DNA of 13,907 nucleotides from NCBI GenBank assembly GCA_902490325.1, contig CABUDJ010000057.1, positions 1-13,907 on the forward strand. Direction: 5' to 3'. The notes below the pieces were generated by a model, which saw only the letters and a list, made by a program, of their open reading frames with translations, was not told the DNA's origin and ran no database searches. A program made the translations under genes and the position numbers. This DNA comes from an uncultured Collinsella sp. Lineage in GTDB: Bacteria; Actinomycetota; Coriobacteriia; Coriobacteriales; Coriobacteriaceae. Shown here one piece after another: positions 13,847 through 13,907 of the stretch (the stretch's first letter is position 1; every line of letters begins with the position of its first letter).

Positions 13847-13907
13847 GTGGGAAAAGCTCCTATCGAAGAGATTGGTAAACCGGGGGCGCCCGCGCGGGGA
13901 CGCAGGG
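13847..13907 (-). other. 5' flank of the RmlC-RmlD gene, no further gene visible
   Basis: Beyond the ribosome binding site (AGGAGC read on the minus strand around 13862-13857) the remaining bases are GC-rich, and no start, stop or promoter can be assigned. It could be an intergenic gap or the end of the preceding operon gene. Confidence 0.4.

Overview
The window looks like a chromosomal segment from a high-GC anaerobic actinobacterium of the Coriobacteriia, most likely Collinsella or a close relative. This is inferred from GC-rich codon use (strong preference for CGC, GAG, GCC), a tightly packed aromatic amino acid operon containing an AroE-AroK fusion, an RmlC-RmlD fusion, and REP-like palindromes. 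The taxon is not proven by the sequence alone.

Layout. (1) Positions 1-345 hold the 3' end of an IS30-type transposase cut by the window edge, followed by about 360 bases without a clear gene. The last part of that stretch is an AT-richer promoter and leader for the next operon. (2) Positions 710-9297 hold eight plus-strand genes: aroF, tyrA, aroB, aroA, aroC, pheA, aroE-aroK and aroQ. Together they encode all seven shikimate-pathway steps, from DAHP synthase to chorismate, plus the chorismate mutase/prephenate dehydratase route to phenylpyruvate and a prephenate/arogenate dehydrogenase for tyrosine. The final aminotransferase and the Trp branch are absent here. Most junctions are a few bases or overlapping. 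The two wide ones, aroC/pheA and aroK/aroQ, each carry a large palindrome with a shared GGGACRGG core. (3) Positions 9360-9478 hold a minus-strand tRNA-Arg(UCU) with encoded CCA and its own terminator. (4) Positions 9533-11157 hold a minus-strand two-gene ABC exporter of the Wzm/Wzt (TagGH) type. A family 2 glycosyltransferase with two C-terminal membrane helices is read divergently (11318-12289). (5) A bidirectional terminator separates it from a minus-strand RmlC-RmlD fusion for dTDP-L-rhamnose synthesis (12392-13846).

How the parts fit. The left two thirds are core metabolism, a self-contained route from PEP and erythrose-4-phosphate to chorismate and the Phe/Tyr precursors. The right third is the edge of a surface-polysaccharide region: a rhamnose donor, a probable lipid-linked sugar transferase and a polysaccharide exporter.

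I see no clearly novel multi-gene system. The observations most worth a second look are the nested palindrome between aroC and pheA with its smaller relative before aroQ, and a possible leaderless attenuator-like leader ahead of aroF. The variant cupin in the RmlC-RmlD fusion also deserves attention.
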